A DNA stretch of 64,000 bases from Desulfosporosinus sp. HMP52 (lineage in GTDB: Bacteria > Bacillota > Desulfitobacteriia > Desulfitobacteriales > Desulfitobacteriaceae), in NCBI RefSeq assembly GCF_000765145.1, contig NZ_JMGA01000032.1, positions 1 through 64,000 of the forward strand. Reading direction: 5' to 3'. Every line of letters starts with the position of its first letter. The stretch's first letter is position 1. Below, in pieces: positions 8,551 through 17,204 of the stretch. The translations under genes were made by a program, and so were the position numbers. The notes beneath the pieces are model-generated. The model searched no databases. It was given only the letters and a program-made list of their open reading frames with translations, and was not told the DNA's origin.

Positions 8551-9147
8551 ATGGAACGTAAAGAATACGCAGTAATTGTTTTACATGAGATCTATGGTAT
8601 TAACCCCCACATTAAATGGGTATGTAAACAATATTTGGAGTCGGGATATGATGTTTTGTGTCCTGATTTCCTTAAGGGTAAAGAATTCTTTAATTATAAT
8701 AGAGAAGGAGAAGCTTATCAGTATTTTATTGAGCACATTGGATTCAATTCGATGACAGAGGAATTTGAGAAAATATTGAAGAAAGCACATAGCAATTATA
8801 AACGGGTATATTTACTAGGCTTTAGTGTTGGGGCTACGGCAGCATGGCTATGTAGCGGTTTAGAGAGTACAGTTGATGGGGCGATTTGTTACTACGGATC
8901 TAGAATACGGGACTATGAATTTATAAATCCGAAATGCCCAGTATTATTAATTTGGGCAAAGGAAGAAAAGTTCTTTGATGTTTTAGAATTAAGTAATGCT
9001 CTTAAAACGAAGCCTTTTGTTAGTACACATATATTGGATGGGAAACATGGATTTAGTGATCCTTTTAGTAAAAATTATAATGAGCAATCTCAAAAAACCG
9101 CACAGGACTTAGTTAGTAGGTTTTTAAGTAGTTTAAAAGGTAGATGA
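8551..9147 (+). CDS. Dienelactone-hydrolase-family protein
   Basis: A 198-residue cytoplasmic alpha/beta hydrolase. The nucleophile elbow is GFSVGA with serine (about residue 92) where true dienelactone hydrolases have cysteine. HEIYGIN at the N terminus matches the family's glutamate-containing strand, and the catalytic histidine is in GKHGFSD near residue 165. The physiological substrate is not known from sequence. The ribosome-binding site is weak (GGAG about 15 bases upstream). The following membrane-protein gene is on the same strand 82 bases downstream. Confidence 0.78.
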   Translation: MERKEYAVIVLHEIYGINPHIKWVCKQYLESGYDVLCPDFLKGKEFFNYNREGEAYQYFIEHIGFNSMTEEFEKILKKAHSNYKRVYLLGFSVGATAAWLCSGLESTVDGAICYYGSRIRDYEFINPKCPVLLIWAKEEKFFDVLELSNALKTKPFVSTHILDGKHGFSDPFSKNYNEQSQKTAQDLVSRFLSSLKGR

Positions 9148-9229
9148 CAGCGATTGTGTTTAGCTGGCAGTACTTTACATAACCTTGACATATTTTCTGT
9201 GTAAAATAGAGATTTCAGGGAGGATTAGA

Positions 9230-9850
9230 ATGAACGATAGGGTAGAACCATTCCATAGGAGCTTGTTATTGGTCTTTTTTGCCGTGCTCATTTGGTCAGT
9301 TATAAATCCAAAGGATTTATTTACATGGTTTTTAGAAGTTCTTCCTGCCCTGATTGGGCTAACTGTAGTAATTTTAACTTATAACCGATTTAGATTGACC
9401 AATTTAGTTTACTTTTTAATATTAGTTCACGCGATCATACTAATAGTTGGTGGACACTACACATATGCAGAAATGCCGATATTTAATTGGATAAGAGATG
9501 CTTTTCATCTTGCTAGGAATTATTATGATAGGCTGGGGCATTTTGCCCAGGGTTTTATACCTGCTATTATCGTCAGAGAAATATTAGTACGGAAATCAGC
9601 TTTAAAAAGAGGTAAATTATTATCATTCCTTATAATTAGCATTTGTCTTGCCATTAGTGCATCCTATGAATTAATTGAATGGGGAGTGGCAGAGGCCACC
9701 GGTAGCGCAGCTGATGCATTTTTAGGTACTCAAGGGGATGTTTGGGATACACAATGGGACATGTTTATGGCACTTTTAGGAGCAATAATGGCATTAGCAT
9801 CTATGAGCAATCTCCATGACAAGTTCCTTAAAAAATACATTAATCAGTGA
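9230..9850 (+). CDS. DUF2238-like integral membrane protein
   Basis: A 206-residue protein with about six membrane segments and the conserved intramembrane pattern of DUF2238 (YjdF-type): a D-H-x-x-QG segment (YDRLGHFAQGFIPA), ELIEWG, and TQGDVWDTQWDM. Function unknown. ATG 9230 (MNDRVEPFHRS) is chosen because GGGAGGA precedes it; an in-frame upstream ATG would add a non-family leader. A related protein sits at 59446 with matching WEIFEF and DTLTDL motifs. Confidence 0.75.
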   Translation: MNDRVEPFHRSLLLVFFAVLIWSVINPKDLFTWFLEVLPALIGLTVVILTYNRFRLTNLVYFLILVHAIILIVGGHYTYAEMPIFNWIRDAFHLARNYYDRLGHFAQGFIPAIIVREILVRKSALKRGKLLSFLIISICLAISASYELIEWGVAEATGSAADAFLGTQGDVWDTQWDMFMALLGAIMALASMSNLHDKFLKKYINQ

Positions 9851-9908
9851 AAAGAGACCTTTGCTGCACTTAAGAAAGAATTTCTCACCTCAAAGGAGGA
9901 GGCGAAAA

Positions 9909-11132
9909 ATGGAGATTAAAAGTAAATATCCTTGGCTAGTAGCACTAATGTGTGTATTTACTGTACTTTCAATAGGACTTATTAAATCACCGATATCTAT
10001 TATTCCATTTGAATCTCGGGGGAGTACAACGCCAGTCGATATTTTGGCACAGAATTTTCTTCCTGTAGATATGAATAAAGAGTTTCAAGCTAAAAAGCCA
10101 AGGTTAATTGTTATAGAAGACTTTCATGCAACTATGTTAAACAATAATAGGAGCCTGCATGTATATTTGCCGCCAAGCTACTATGATGATAAAGAGAAGA
10201 AGTTTCCGGTTTTATATGTTCACGATGGCAAAAGTGTCTTTGATATTTCTGATTGGTCAAAGGAATCACTTAATATGCATACCGAAGCAGATAAATTGAT
10301 CTCAGAAGGTAAAATCAAAGAAATCATTATTGTTGGCATTGATAATATTGGAAAACATAGAACTAGTGAATATTCTCACTGGGATGGGGTAGATATGGGT
10401 GAGCCTGTTTTAGGCAAGGGCGATTTATACGAGGACTTCGTAATAAATGATATAAAACCTTTTATGGATAAAAATTTCCGAACCTTATCAGATAGAGACA
10501 ACACAGCCCTCATGGGTGCATCGATTGGAGGTCTTGCTACTTTCAATATAGGGTTCAGGCATTCGGAAGTTTTTAGCAAACTTGCCATGCTTTCCCCTTA
10601 CCTGGGCTGGGGAGACAATAAATTATATGACATGTTAAGCACGGGAGTATATAAAGACAAGAAGCCACTAAAGATATGGATCGATGTAGGGTCTAAAGAA
10701 GATAGCTTTGTTAACATGGCAGCTAATGGGGTTCTGCTATTAATGAATAATGGATACAAATACTCTGATGAACTAGTGGCCTATGAAGCTCCTGATGGAG
10801 AACACTCTGAACGCTTCTGGGCACAACGGATAGAGCCAGTATTACTGTTTTTATTCGGGAATATCGGTAAGCCTGAGTCCATGAAGCTATACGTGGAAAA
10901 TAAAATATACCTTAGTGATAAGGCTATTAAGCATATCAATTCAGTTGTAACCTATGATTCAGGATTCAAAATGACTGAAGTCTCGGCTAACTATAGTGTA
11001 GAAAAATCAGATCTGTTAAAAATCGATGGATTCGGGGGTGGACTACTTCCACTTGCTGAGGGAGTTACGAAAATAACGGTTAAATCTTCAACAGGGTTAA
11101 CTGCGCAAGAAAGTATTGCTATTCTTAAATAG
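9909..11132 (+). CDS. Membrane-anchored or secreted esterase-family hydrolase
   Basis: A 407-residue alpha/beta hydrolase of the putative-esterase (esterase D / enterochelin-esterase-like) family. Residues 8-26 form an uncleaved-looking hydrophobic anchor. The strand VLYVHDGKSVF and nucleophile elbow GASIGGLATF are typical of the family; the acid/histidine side includes DGEHSERFW. The last 90 residues have short beta-strands (for example SGFKMTEVSANYSV) resembling an Ig-like add-on. ATG 9909 follows AAAGGAGGAGG, so the longer frame from 9816, which overlaps the previous gene, is unlikely. The substrate is unknown. Confidence 0.78.
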   Translation: MEIKSKYPWLVALMCVFTVLSIGLIKSPISIIPFESRGSTTPVDILAQNFLPVDMNKEFQAKKPRLIVIEDFHATMLNNNRSLHVYLPPSYYDDKEKKFPVLYVHDGKSVFDISDWSKESLNMHTEADKLISEGKIKEIIIVGIDNIGKHRTSEYSHWDGVDMGEPVLGKGDLYEDFVINDIKPFMDKNFRTLSDRDNTALMGASIGGLATFNIGFRHSEVFSKLAMLSPYLGWGDNKLYDMLSTGVYKDKKPLKIWIDVGSKEDSFVNMAANGVLLLMNNGYKYSDELVAYEAPDGEHSERFWAQRIEPVLLFLFGNIGKPESMKLYVENKIYLSDKAIKHINSVVTYDSGFKMTEVSANYSVEKSDLLKIDGFGGGLLPLAEGVTKITVKSSTGLTAQESIAILK

Positions 11133-11163
11133 AATCTAATCAAATATTTTTGGGGGAATTTAA

Positions 11164-11853
11164 ATGAAGACAATCGGTTTAATCGGAGGAATGAGCTGGG
11201 AATCATCATCCGAATATTATCGCATTATCAATGAAGAAGTTAAGCAAAGGCTTGGAGGTCTGCATTCGGCCAAATGCATTCTCTACAGCGTAGACTTCGA
11301 GGAAATAGAGATCTGTCAAAGAAATGGAGATTGGAAAAAGGCTGCTCAGATTCTAATAGATGCTGCTCAAAGTCTAGAGTTAGCGGGGGCAGATTTTATC
11401 CTTATTTGCACTAATACGATGCACAAGGTTGCCAAAGAGATTCAGGCGGGGATTAATCTTCCAATACTTCATATTGCCGATATTACAGCACAACATGTTT
11501 TATCTAACGATATTAAAACAGTTGGTCTATTGGGAACAAGATATACTATGGAACAGGACTTCTATAAATCGCGCTTAGAGACTATGGGTATAAAAGTATT
11601 GATTCCAGTGGAAGCGGATAGGGTAATAGTTAATAAAGTAATATATAACGAGTTATGTCTGGGACAGGTTATTGAAGAATCTAGAGTCCAATATAAAAGA
11701 ATCATTGAGGATTTAATAGAACGAGGCGCGATGGGAATTATACTAGGGTGTACAGAAATTGGTTTGTTAGTTAAACCAGTGGACTCGTCTGTACTCTTAT
11801 TTGATACAACTTCGCTTCATGCCATAGGGGCGGTAAACTTAGCATTAGAATAA
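11164..11853 (+). CDS. Aspartate/glutamate racemase family protein
   Basis: A 229-residue cofactor-independent racemase. Both catalytic cysteines are present, C82 in ICTNTMHK and C196 in LGCTEIG, with the N-terminal GLIGGMSWESS signature of the RacD/YgeA branch. It probably interconverts an amino acid such as aspartate; the exact substrate is not fixed. ATG 11164 has GGGGGAA seven bases upstream. It is followed by a separate DUF4180 gene with its own upstream dyad. Confidence 0.88.
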   Translation: MKTIGLIGGMSWESSSEYYRIINEEVKQRLGGLHSAKCILYSVDFEEIEICQRNGDWKKAAQILIDAAQSLELAGADFILICTNTMHKVAKEIQAGINLPILHIADITAQHVLSNDIKTVGLLGTRYTMEQDFYKSRLETMGIKVLIPVEADRVIVNKVIYNELCLGQVIEESRVQYKRIIEDLIERGAMGIILGCTEIGLLVKPVDSSVLLFDTTSLHAIGAVNLALE

Positions 11854-11911
11854 TCTATTTCTAAAATTCTTAAACCTAGCCCCTAGCATTCGCTGTAGCA
11901 AACAGGCACAA

Positions 11912-11929
11912 TGAACGTTCAGTCGTTCA
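11912..11929. promoter_or_regulatory. TGAACG-type dyad upstream of DUF4180 gene
   Basis: TGAACGTTCAGTCGTTCA contains TGAACG and CGTTCA half-sites six bases apart, plus a nested perfect ten-base palindrome TGAACGTTCA. It ends 15 bases before the DUF4180 ATG and just before its TTGGAGG ribosome-binding site. The form resembles TetR-family operators, but no TetR gene is in the neighbourhood. Confidence 0.35.
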
Positions 11930-11944
11930 ATTGGAGGTTAAGGT

Positions 11945-12310
11945 ATGAAAATTAATACCGTAAAACATAATAATATAGAAATTGCTGTAGTAGTTAGTAG
12001 CGAGATATTGATAACAGATGTCCAATCCGCATTAGATTTAATGGCAACAATTAGGTACGAAACAGGTTGTGATCGTATAATTTTTTATAAATCAGCAATT
12101 TGCGAAGAGTTTTTCGATTTAAGAACTAAACTTGCCGGTGAAATCTTACAAAAGTTTGTCAATTATCATGTGAAGATAGCAATTGTCGGTGATTTTTCAG
12201 CGTATACCAGCAAGAGCCTTAAAGATTTCATTTATGAGAGTAATAATGGAAAGGATATATTTTTCTTGCCCAATGAACTGCAGGCTGTTCAAAAATTGAG
12301 TAACCAATGA
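11945..12310 (+). CDS. DUF4180 domain protein
   Basis: A 121-residue soluble protein covering a DUF4180 domain from end to end. Recognisable parts are the central CDRIIFYKSAICEEFFDL and the later VKIAIVGDFSAYTSKSLKDF with the alternating alpha/beta pattern of the family. Function is unknown. It has its own likely operator (11912) and its own terminator (12338-12366), so it is a one-gene unit. ATG 11945 follows TTGGAGGTTAAGGT. Confidence 0.75.
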   Translation: MKINTVKHNNIEIAVVVSSEILITDVQSALDLMATIRYETGCDRIIFYKSAICEEFFDLRTKLAGEILQKFVNYHVKIAIVGDFSAYTSKSLKDFIYESNNGKDIFFLPNELQAVQKLSNQ

Positions 12311-12337
12311 TTGTTATCAAGAAAATGTAAAGTACAA

Positions 12338-12366
12338 GCACTGAGCGGTTAATGTTCAGTGCATTT
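12338..12366 (+). terminator. Rho-independent terminator
   Basis: GCACTGA (12338-12344), an 11-base loop and TCAGTGC (12356-12362), followed by ATTTTT. Ends the DUF4180 transcript. Confidence 0.75.
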
Positions 12367-12399
12367 TTATGATGACTTCTCCTCGGGAAAGAGAGGGCA

Positions 12400-12421
12400 A
12401 ATGGTGCATCGATGCACCATT
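12400..12421. promoter_or_regulatory. 22-bp perfect palindrome
   Basis: AATGGTGCATC joined directly to GATGCACCATT, a spacerless perfect inverted repeat. It is too self-complementary for chance to be the likely explanation and lacks a following T-run, so it is more likely a protein-binding site than a terminator. It lies 32 bases before a TATAAT and about 300 bases before the next gene. Confidence 0.4.
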
Positions 12422-12727
12422 GATAATATGCTGAAGTAAATGCCAAAATATAGTATAATTATATGAACAAGTTACCTGGAATTCGAGAATATGTGTAGTA
12501 GCTATTTTAGTTACAATCATCCTGTTGAGTACTTTGACAAGTACGTTTATATGGAGGCGTTTAAGTTTACTTAATAGGAATAATTAGTTTATGGCATAGC
12601 TCTCGGGCTGAAGTTGACCATTTAAGCTGAAATTGAAGTTACGAACTTAACAAGTTCATGATCCTTGAAAGACAATCAACAAAAAGGTTAAATTGCGGTG
12701 AGGGCTTAAAAGGGGAGGTGGGTTTAA

Positions 12728-12973
12728 ATGTTCAAGAGGATATTAAGTTATTTTTTTGGTTGGGAAACGGTTTATCTTACAAACAACCTGGATAAATATG
12801 CCGGCATACGAGGAAGACTGCTGGATAATGGGGTAAAAGCAAAAACGAAAATAACCAATAACTCTTCTGGCGGTATAGGAAACTCCGTTATGCCCAATAG
12901 CACAAACTATGAAATTTTTGTTAGGAAAGAAGATGTCCATAGAGCAAATCAGATAATTCATAGTCATCGATAA
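12728..12973 (+). CDS. DUF2007-like small protein
   Basis: An 81-residue soluble protein. WETVYLTNNLDKYAGIRGRL followed by a glycine/asparagine-rich turn and YEIFVRKEDVHRANQIIHS matches the short ferredoxin-like fold of DUF2007 / putative signal-transducing proteins. Function unknown. ATG 12728 follows AGGGGAGGTGGG. The GNAT gene begins 45 bases downstream on the same strand. Confidence 0.6.
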   Translation: MFKRILSYFFGWETVYLTNNLDKYAGIRGRLLDNGVKAKTKITNNSSGGIGNSVMPNSTNYEIFVRKEDVHRANQIIHSHR

Positions 12974-13018
12974 AGCAGATTTCGCAACTTTTCAAGCGGC
13001 ACAATCGGAGGAGTAGAT

Positions 13019-13501
13019 TTGGAAATAAAGGTTAGAGAAGCAGTCATAAAGGACTATGAAAGTTTATGCGAGGTATACGTTGAACTTGACGAACAACACC
13101 GGCTAAATCATCCGGAACTTTTCATTTTACCTGAAGACTATGCAAAGGCAAAAGAGTACTTACTGGAAAGCATTAACGATTCTAATAAAGGGCTTTTTGT
13201 TGCTGAGGCAGATTCAAAAGTTGTTGGTTTTGCAGAATGTTACTTACAAAAGTCATCTAATTTCCCAATTATTAAGAAGAGGGAATGGATACAATTAGAT
13301 GGCATAGCTGTCAGGGAAGGTTACCAAAAACATGGTATTGGGAGACTACTTTTAAGAAGAGTCATCGAATGGGCTAAGAATAAAGATGTAGATAGAATTG
13401 AGTTGAAAGTATATTCATTTAATTCTAATGCCGAACAATTTTATGCTAGGAATGGTTTTAGAGAATTAAGTAAGGCTATGTATTTAAACATTAGAAATTA
13501 A
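13019..13501 (+). CDS. GNAT-family N-acetyltransferase
   Basis: A 160-residue acetyl-CoA-dependent acyltransferase. The acetyl-CoA-binding motif A is IAVREGYQKHGIGRLLLRRV (about 100-119: V-R-x-x-Y-x-x-x-G-I-G) and motif B is FNSNAEQFYARNGF. The acceptor substrate cannot be predicted. The start is TTG at 13019 with GGAGGAG seven bases upstream; the peptide then begins EIKVREAVIKDYE, the usual first strand of this family. It is one of five GNAT genes in this window. Confidence 0.87.
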   Translation: MEIKVREAVIKDYESLCEVYVELDEQHRLNHPELFILPEDYAKAKEYLLESINDSNKGLFVAEADSKVVGFAECYLQKSSNFPIIKKREWIQLDGIAVREGYQKHGIGRLLLRRVIEWAKNKDVDRIELKVYSFNSNAEQFYARNGFRELSKAMYLNIRN

Positions 13502-13559
13502 CATTACTTTAGAATATTATTTTAATCTTAAGTACTACAGTTTAAGGAGTCATGACGCA

Positions 13560-14192
13560 ATGGATAATGCTTTTAAAGTAAAGCAAATCACCAAACTATA
13601 TGATAGTTGTAATCAATGTGGTTTGCCGACTTTGACTTGCATATGTAATATGGTTACTCCAATAAATTCAAGAGCCAAGTTTTGGGTTTTAACAAGTGAA
13701 AGGGAATTTTCCAGACCCTCAAGTACTGGAAGATTACTTAAATTAATAAACCCCCTTTCAACAGAAATATTCTTATGGGAACGAACCAAACCTTCGCAAA
13801 AATTGATCGAGATGATGACTAACTTTAAAGGTAATACATATTTATTGTTTCCGTCTGAGAATGAGGATTTCGAGAGTAAAAGTCTAAGCAACCTTCAAGA
13901 AGAAACGAACGCATTCATTCTAATTGATGGTACTTGGAAGGAAGCAAGAAAGATCTTTAGGAAGTGCGATTACTTAAAAAGTATTCCCCAAATCTCTATA
14001 AAGCCGGATTATGAGTCCGAGTTCACATTGCGAAGGGGTAGGCTTCAAAAAACACTTTGCACGATTGAAGCAGCAATGGAAATTCTAAAAAGTACTGGGG
14101 AGACAGAACAGCAAAGAATAGTAGAGCAATACTTTAACCTTTTTCTTAAACACTATAAAGCAGGTGCTAACTCCCATTTGCCTAAAGACTAA
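13560..14192 (+). CDS. DTW-domain protein (tRNA-uridine aminocarboxypropyltransferase-like)
   Basis: A 210-residue protein of the DTW family, whose studied members (TapT/YfiP, DTWD1/2) add a 3-amino-3-carboxypropyl group from SAM to a tRNA uridine. The N-terminal zinc-type cysteines are present (CNQCGLPTLTCIC). The defining motif appears as LIDGTWKEARK (about 121-131), DxTW with Gly at the variable position, and RRGRLQKTLCTIEAA matches the conserved C-terminal segment. ATG 13560 follows TAAGGAG. It has no partner genes. Confidence 0.85.
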   Translation: MDNAFKVKQITKLYDSCNQCGLPTLTCICNMVTPINSRAKFWVLTSEREFSRPSSTGRLLKLINPLSTEIFLWERTKPSQKLIEMMTNFKGNTYLLFPSENEDFESKSLSNLQEETNAFILIDGTWKEARKIFRKCDYLKSIPQISIKPDYESEFTLRRGRLQKTLCTIEAAMEILKSTGETEQQRIVEQYFNLFLKHYKAGANSHLPKD

Positions 14193-14384
14193 TTTGCTCC
14201 AGGAACGATAAAGCGAAAAACTAGTTATTTCCAAAGAGTTTAATAGTGACTTTATTCAATTATGGACTAAATATAGATGGAGGTGGATTTTACATACTAG
14301 CAAACTGACAGTTAAGCTATGTTATACCCATGAAGGGAGTGAAAAGCCCTGGCTAGCGAGTTTAGATATCAGTCTGAAAGGCCG

Positions 14385-15185
14385 GTGACACGATCTAAGT
14401 ACCGGTTGCTTTTTGGCAAGCTTTTTTTTACATGGCGTCGCTACTTCCAATGGCATTTTTCTAGGTCAACCCAGTATGCATCTACATTCCAAAATCTTGC
14501 ACTCCCTTTTAATGTGGCAAATCATAAAACCCTATTGTATCGGCAGCTTAAAAATGTTGATATGTGGTTGCAAGAAAACAAGGTAACGAACTTGAAGTTG
14601 GCTGTGTCGAAGATAAATGGGTTAGTTCTTAAACCAGGAGAGACATTTTCCCTTTGGCGCTTGGTCGGAAAACCAACGAAAGCAAAAGGGTTCTTGGAAG
14701 GGATGGTACTAATAAACGGGTCTTTTGAACCAGGAGTAGGAGGTGGCCTATGCCAACTTTCCAATCTTATCTATTGGATGACGACCTTACATACCCCCTT
14801 ACAAGTAAAGGAACGCTGGCGCCACACTCATGACGTATTTCCGGATGCTAACAGGACTCAACCCTTTGGAAGCGGTGCTACAGTTGTTTATAATTATATA
14901 GATCTCCAAATAAAAAATGAGACCCTAAATTCTTATCAACTTCAAATAAATGTCGGAGAATCAGATCTGGAAGGCCAATGGCGATGTGATCAACCTCTAT
15001 CCCATAAATATAAGGTTTATGAAAGTGACCATTTGATTACCCAAGAATGGTGGGGCGGGTACATGCGTCACAATGTTATAAGACGTCAGATATTTGACCT
15101 CCATAATAATCAGCTAGGTGACGAGTTTATCACTGAAAATCATGCAATAATGATGTACGAGCCTATGTTAACAAGTAGTATTTAA
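14385..15185 (+). CDS. VanW-family protein
   Basis: VanW-like protein of 266 residues with the family core KINGLVLKPGETFSLW followed by GFLEGMVLINGSFEPGVGGG and CQLSNLIYWM (about 78-130). VanW occurs in some vancomycin-resistance clusters, but most homologues, as here, stand alone and lack a known role. The start is uncertain. GTG 14385 gives VTRSKYR, but the frame stays open and family-like back to a CTG at 14349 (LASEFRYQSERP), which has GAAGGGAGTG upstream. Either a CTG start or a start lost by a one-base change is possible. No van genes are nearby. Confidence 0.82.
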   Translation: MTRSKYRLLFGKLFFTWRRYFQWHFSRSTQYASTFQNLALPFNVANHKTLLYRQLKNVDMWLQENKVTNLKLAVSKINGLVLKPGETFSLWRLVGKPTKAKGFLEGMVLINGSFEPGVGGGLCQLSNLIYWMTTLHTPLQVKERWRHTHDVFPDANRTQPFGSGATVVYNYIDLQIKNETLNSYQLQINVGESDLEGQWRCDQPLSHKYKVYESDHLITQEWWGGYMRHNVIRRQIFDLHNNQLGDEFITENHAIMMYEPMLTSSI

Positions 15186-15237
15186 TCACTAAAAGATTTA
15201 ATTAAGGATTGCCTGAAATGGAGGAAAAGAATTTTCA

Positions 15238-16107
15238 ATGAGCCAAGATAATTCCATAAATACTCATAAAACGCATAAAGCATACCGCAATCTGATTGCC
15301 GATTGTGAAAAATGTTTCGGTTTATGTTGTGTTGCACTGTACTTCGCAGCTTCGGAAGGCTTCCCCAATAACAAAGACGCGGGTCAACCATGCATTAATC
15401 TACAGCCGGATTTTCGCTGCTCCATTCATCAAACTCTGAGGGAAAAAGGGATGAAAGGTTGCATGGCTTTTGATTGCTTTGGCGCGGGGCAAAAAGTATC
15501 TCAAATAAGTTTTTCGGGACTGGACTGGCGTAAAAAACCTGAATCTGCTATGCACATGTTCGAGGTATTCCTTATTATGAGACAACTCCATGAATTGGTC
15601 TGGTATCTGACGGAAGCTTTGACATTAGAACCAACCCGAACAATCCATGAGGAACTCCAAGTTATGCTTGCTAAGACTGAACTTGTAACTGGTCTTAGTC
15701 CTGAGGCTCTCTTGAAAATAGATGTAGCGGCACAACGTGCAGAGGTTAACGCTTTATTGCTTAAAACTAGTGAACTTGTTCGAGCTGAAGCTCTTCTTGG
15801 GCAGAAGACCAGTACGGGGCGAAAGAAGTCCTTCGGTAGGGGGGCTAATCTTATTGGAGCAGACCTTAGAAAATTTAATCTTAGAGGTTCAAATTTAAGA
15901 GGAGCATACCTTATCGCTGCAGACCTCAGAGGAACTGACTTGACGGGAACTGATTTTATCGGGGCTGACTTACGAGATGCTGACCTCAGAGGCGCAGATT
16001 TAACAAAAAGCCTCTTTCTTACCCAAGCACAAATTAACACCACAAAGGGAGATAATTTCACAAAAATACGACCATCATTTACCCGGCCAAGGCAATGGGA
16101 CGCCTAG
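15238..16107 (+). CDS. Cysteine-rich YkgJ-like domain plus pentapeptide repeats
   Basis: A 289-residue protein in two parts. Residues about 20-85 carry CEKCFGLCC, then C, then FRCSIHQTLREKGMKGCMAFDC, a zinc/iron-cysteine cluster like the YkgJ/FliB type. Residues about 195-265 are textbook pentapeptides (GANLIGADLRKFNLRGSNLR onward), about thirteen units, forming a beta-helix. The middle is helical. The fold is clear; the role is not. ATG 15238 follows TGGAGGAAAAGA. Confidence 0.85.
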   Translation: MSQDNSINTHKTHKAYRNLIADCEKCFGLCCVALYFAASEGFPNNKDAGQPCINLQPDFRCSIHQTLREKGMKGCMAFDCFGAGQKVSQISFSGLDWRKKPESAMHMFEVFLIMRQLHELVWYLTEALTLEPTRTIHEELQVMLAKTELVTGLSPEALLKIDVAAQRAEVNALLLKTSELVRAEALLGQKTSTGRKKSFGRGANLIGADLRKFNLRGSNLRGAYLIAADLRGTDLTGTDFIGADLRDADLRGADLTKSLFLTQAQINTTKGDNFTKIRPSFTRPRQWDA

Positions 16108-16164
16108 AACGAAGATTGGTTTAGAACCTACGAATTTTAGGCTTAAAGGGAGGCTGAACCATTT

Positions 16165-16614
16165 ATGTCGAAAACTATAATTAGAAGAGCCGAAAGTACG
16201 GACATTTCCGCACTCGTTAGGTTGCTGGAAATCCTTTTTTCAATAGAGCGTGATTTCAAAATTGATGAAAGCAAACAACGCAAGGGTCTTGAAATATTGC
16301 TGCAGGATGATTCCAAGGGTTGTATTATGGTTGCCGAGAACAATTCGCAAGTTATTGGAATGTGCACTGCTCAGATTTTAGTCTCTACTGCCGAGGGCGG
16401 GCATGTCGCTCTTATTGAAGATCTGGTAGTGGATAAAGAATTTAGGGGAATAGGCATCGGTAAAGAATTGCTTAAATCCATTGAAGGCTGGGCGATGGAA
16501 AAGGGAGTAAAAAGATTGCAGTTATTGGCCGATAAGAATAACATCTCAGCGTTGAATTTTTATAAATCTATAGGGTGGAATAGCACCCAACTAATCTGCT
16601 TGCACAAGAAGTAA
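16165..16614 (+). CDS. GNAT-family N-acetyltransferase
   Basis: A 149-residue acetyltransferase. Motif A is VVDKEFRGIGIGKELLKSI (about 90-108) and motif B is NNISALNFYKSIGW. It starts with MSKTIIRRAESTD, the usual first strand. The substrate is unknown. ATG 16165 has GGGAGGCTG upstream. It is a single-gene unit between the pentapeptide protein and a membrane protein. Confidence 0.88.
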   Translation: MSKTIIRRAESTDISALVRLLEILFSIERDFKIDESKQRKGLEILLQDDSKGCIMVAENNSQVIGMCTAQILVSTAEGGHVALIEDLVVDKEFRGIGIGKELLKSIEGWAMEKGVKRLQLLADKNNISALNFYKSIGWNSTQLICLHKK

Positions 16615-16743
16615 GTAGGTAGTAATAATGCTGAGGCAGGTAAATAAGCTGCCCACCTTCACTGGATATGATTTATTATTATTTAGCTAAGAAGTAATAA
16701 TGTTATTAGTGACTTTTAACCAAATAATCCTATGGAGGATATG

Positions 16744-17133
16744 GTGAGTACTATGCACGGTAAGAGGAATTTAATCAGATATCTAATGCTAGTGACAATA
16801 GTTATGATATGTGGCTTAAGCGCACGAAGCTTCTCTTCGTTTTTACCACTTTGGATTAATTTGTATTTAGGGGATATCTTATGGGGGCTGATGGTTTTTT
16901 TCTTGTTCGGTCTCCTATTCAGAGCCAGACCAACCAGAGTGGTTGCAGCCGGTGCGCTCATCTTTTCCTATGCTGTTGAGATTAGTCAACTATACCATTC
17001 CTATTGGATTGATTCATTAAGGCACACTAGTATTGGCGGTTTAGTCTTAGGTTACGGATTTTTATGGAGTGATCTGATTTCCTATACTCTGGGAATTGGT
17101 TTTGGATTATTGATTGAGCGTAGGCTTAATTAA
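16744..17133 (+). CDS. DUF2809-family membrane protein
   Basis: About 129 residues with four predicted membrane spans. The motifs SRxFSSFLPLW-like at the first span, LYLGDILWGLMVF, and the intramembrane FSYAVEISQLYHSYWID fit DUF2809. Function unknown. Of three in-frame starts (ATG 16732, ATG 16741, GTG 16744), the GTG has the best spacing from GGAGG at 16734-16738; the others overlap or abut that site. Confidence 0.75.
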   Translation: MSTMHGKRNLIRYLMLVTIVMICGLSARSFSSFLPLWINLYLGDILWGLMVFFLFGLLFRARPTRVVAAGALIFSYAVEISQLYHSYWIDSLRHTSIGGLVLGYGFLWSDLISYTLGIGFGLLIERRLN

Positions 17134-17175
17134 TTTGTTTATTCATATTTTCTTGTCTCGAAGGATGTTTTGAGT

Positions 17176-17204
17176 TTGTTAGTAAACAAGGTCTATGATA
17201 TAGT
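17176..17204 (+). promoter_or_regulatory. Putative promoter for ABC-F gene
   Basis: TTGTTA (17176-17181), 17 bases, TATAGT (17199-17204). A second match, TTATCA (17266-17271), 17 bases, TATAGT (17289-17294), follows. Both precede the ABC-F gene and would leave 5' leaders of about 140 and 50 bases. The first leader contains GGTT...CCTT/AAGG...AACC, a small stem that could matter for attenuation. Confidence 0.4.

Larger units (their letters stand above)
12311..12727. other. Intergenic stretch with terminator and perfect palindrome
   Basis: About 415 bases holding the DUF4180 terminator (12338-12366), a 22-base perfect palindrome (12400-12421), a TATAAT at 12454-12459 without a good -35, and no ORF I can support. 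The right end carries GGGGAGGTGG, the ribosome-binding site of the next gene. Confidence 0.5.

Noticed and set aside
9185-9212. TTGACA followed by TAAAAT as a promoter for the DUF2238 gene
   Set aside because: The spacing is only 11 bases, far from the 16-18 needed.
15501-16061. 186-codon minus-strand frame opposite the pentapeptide gene
   Set aside because: Its serine/arginine-rich repeats are the antisense of regular pentapeptide codons.
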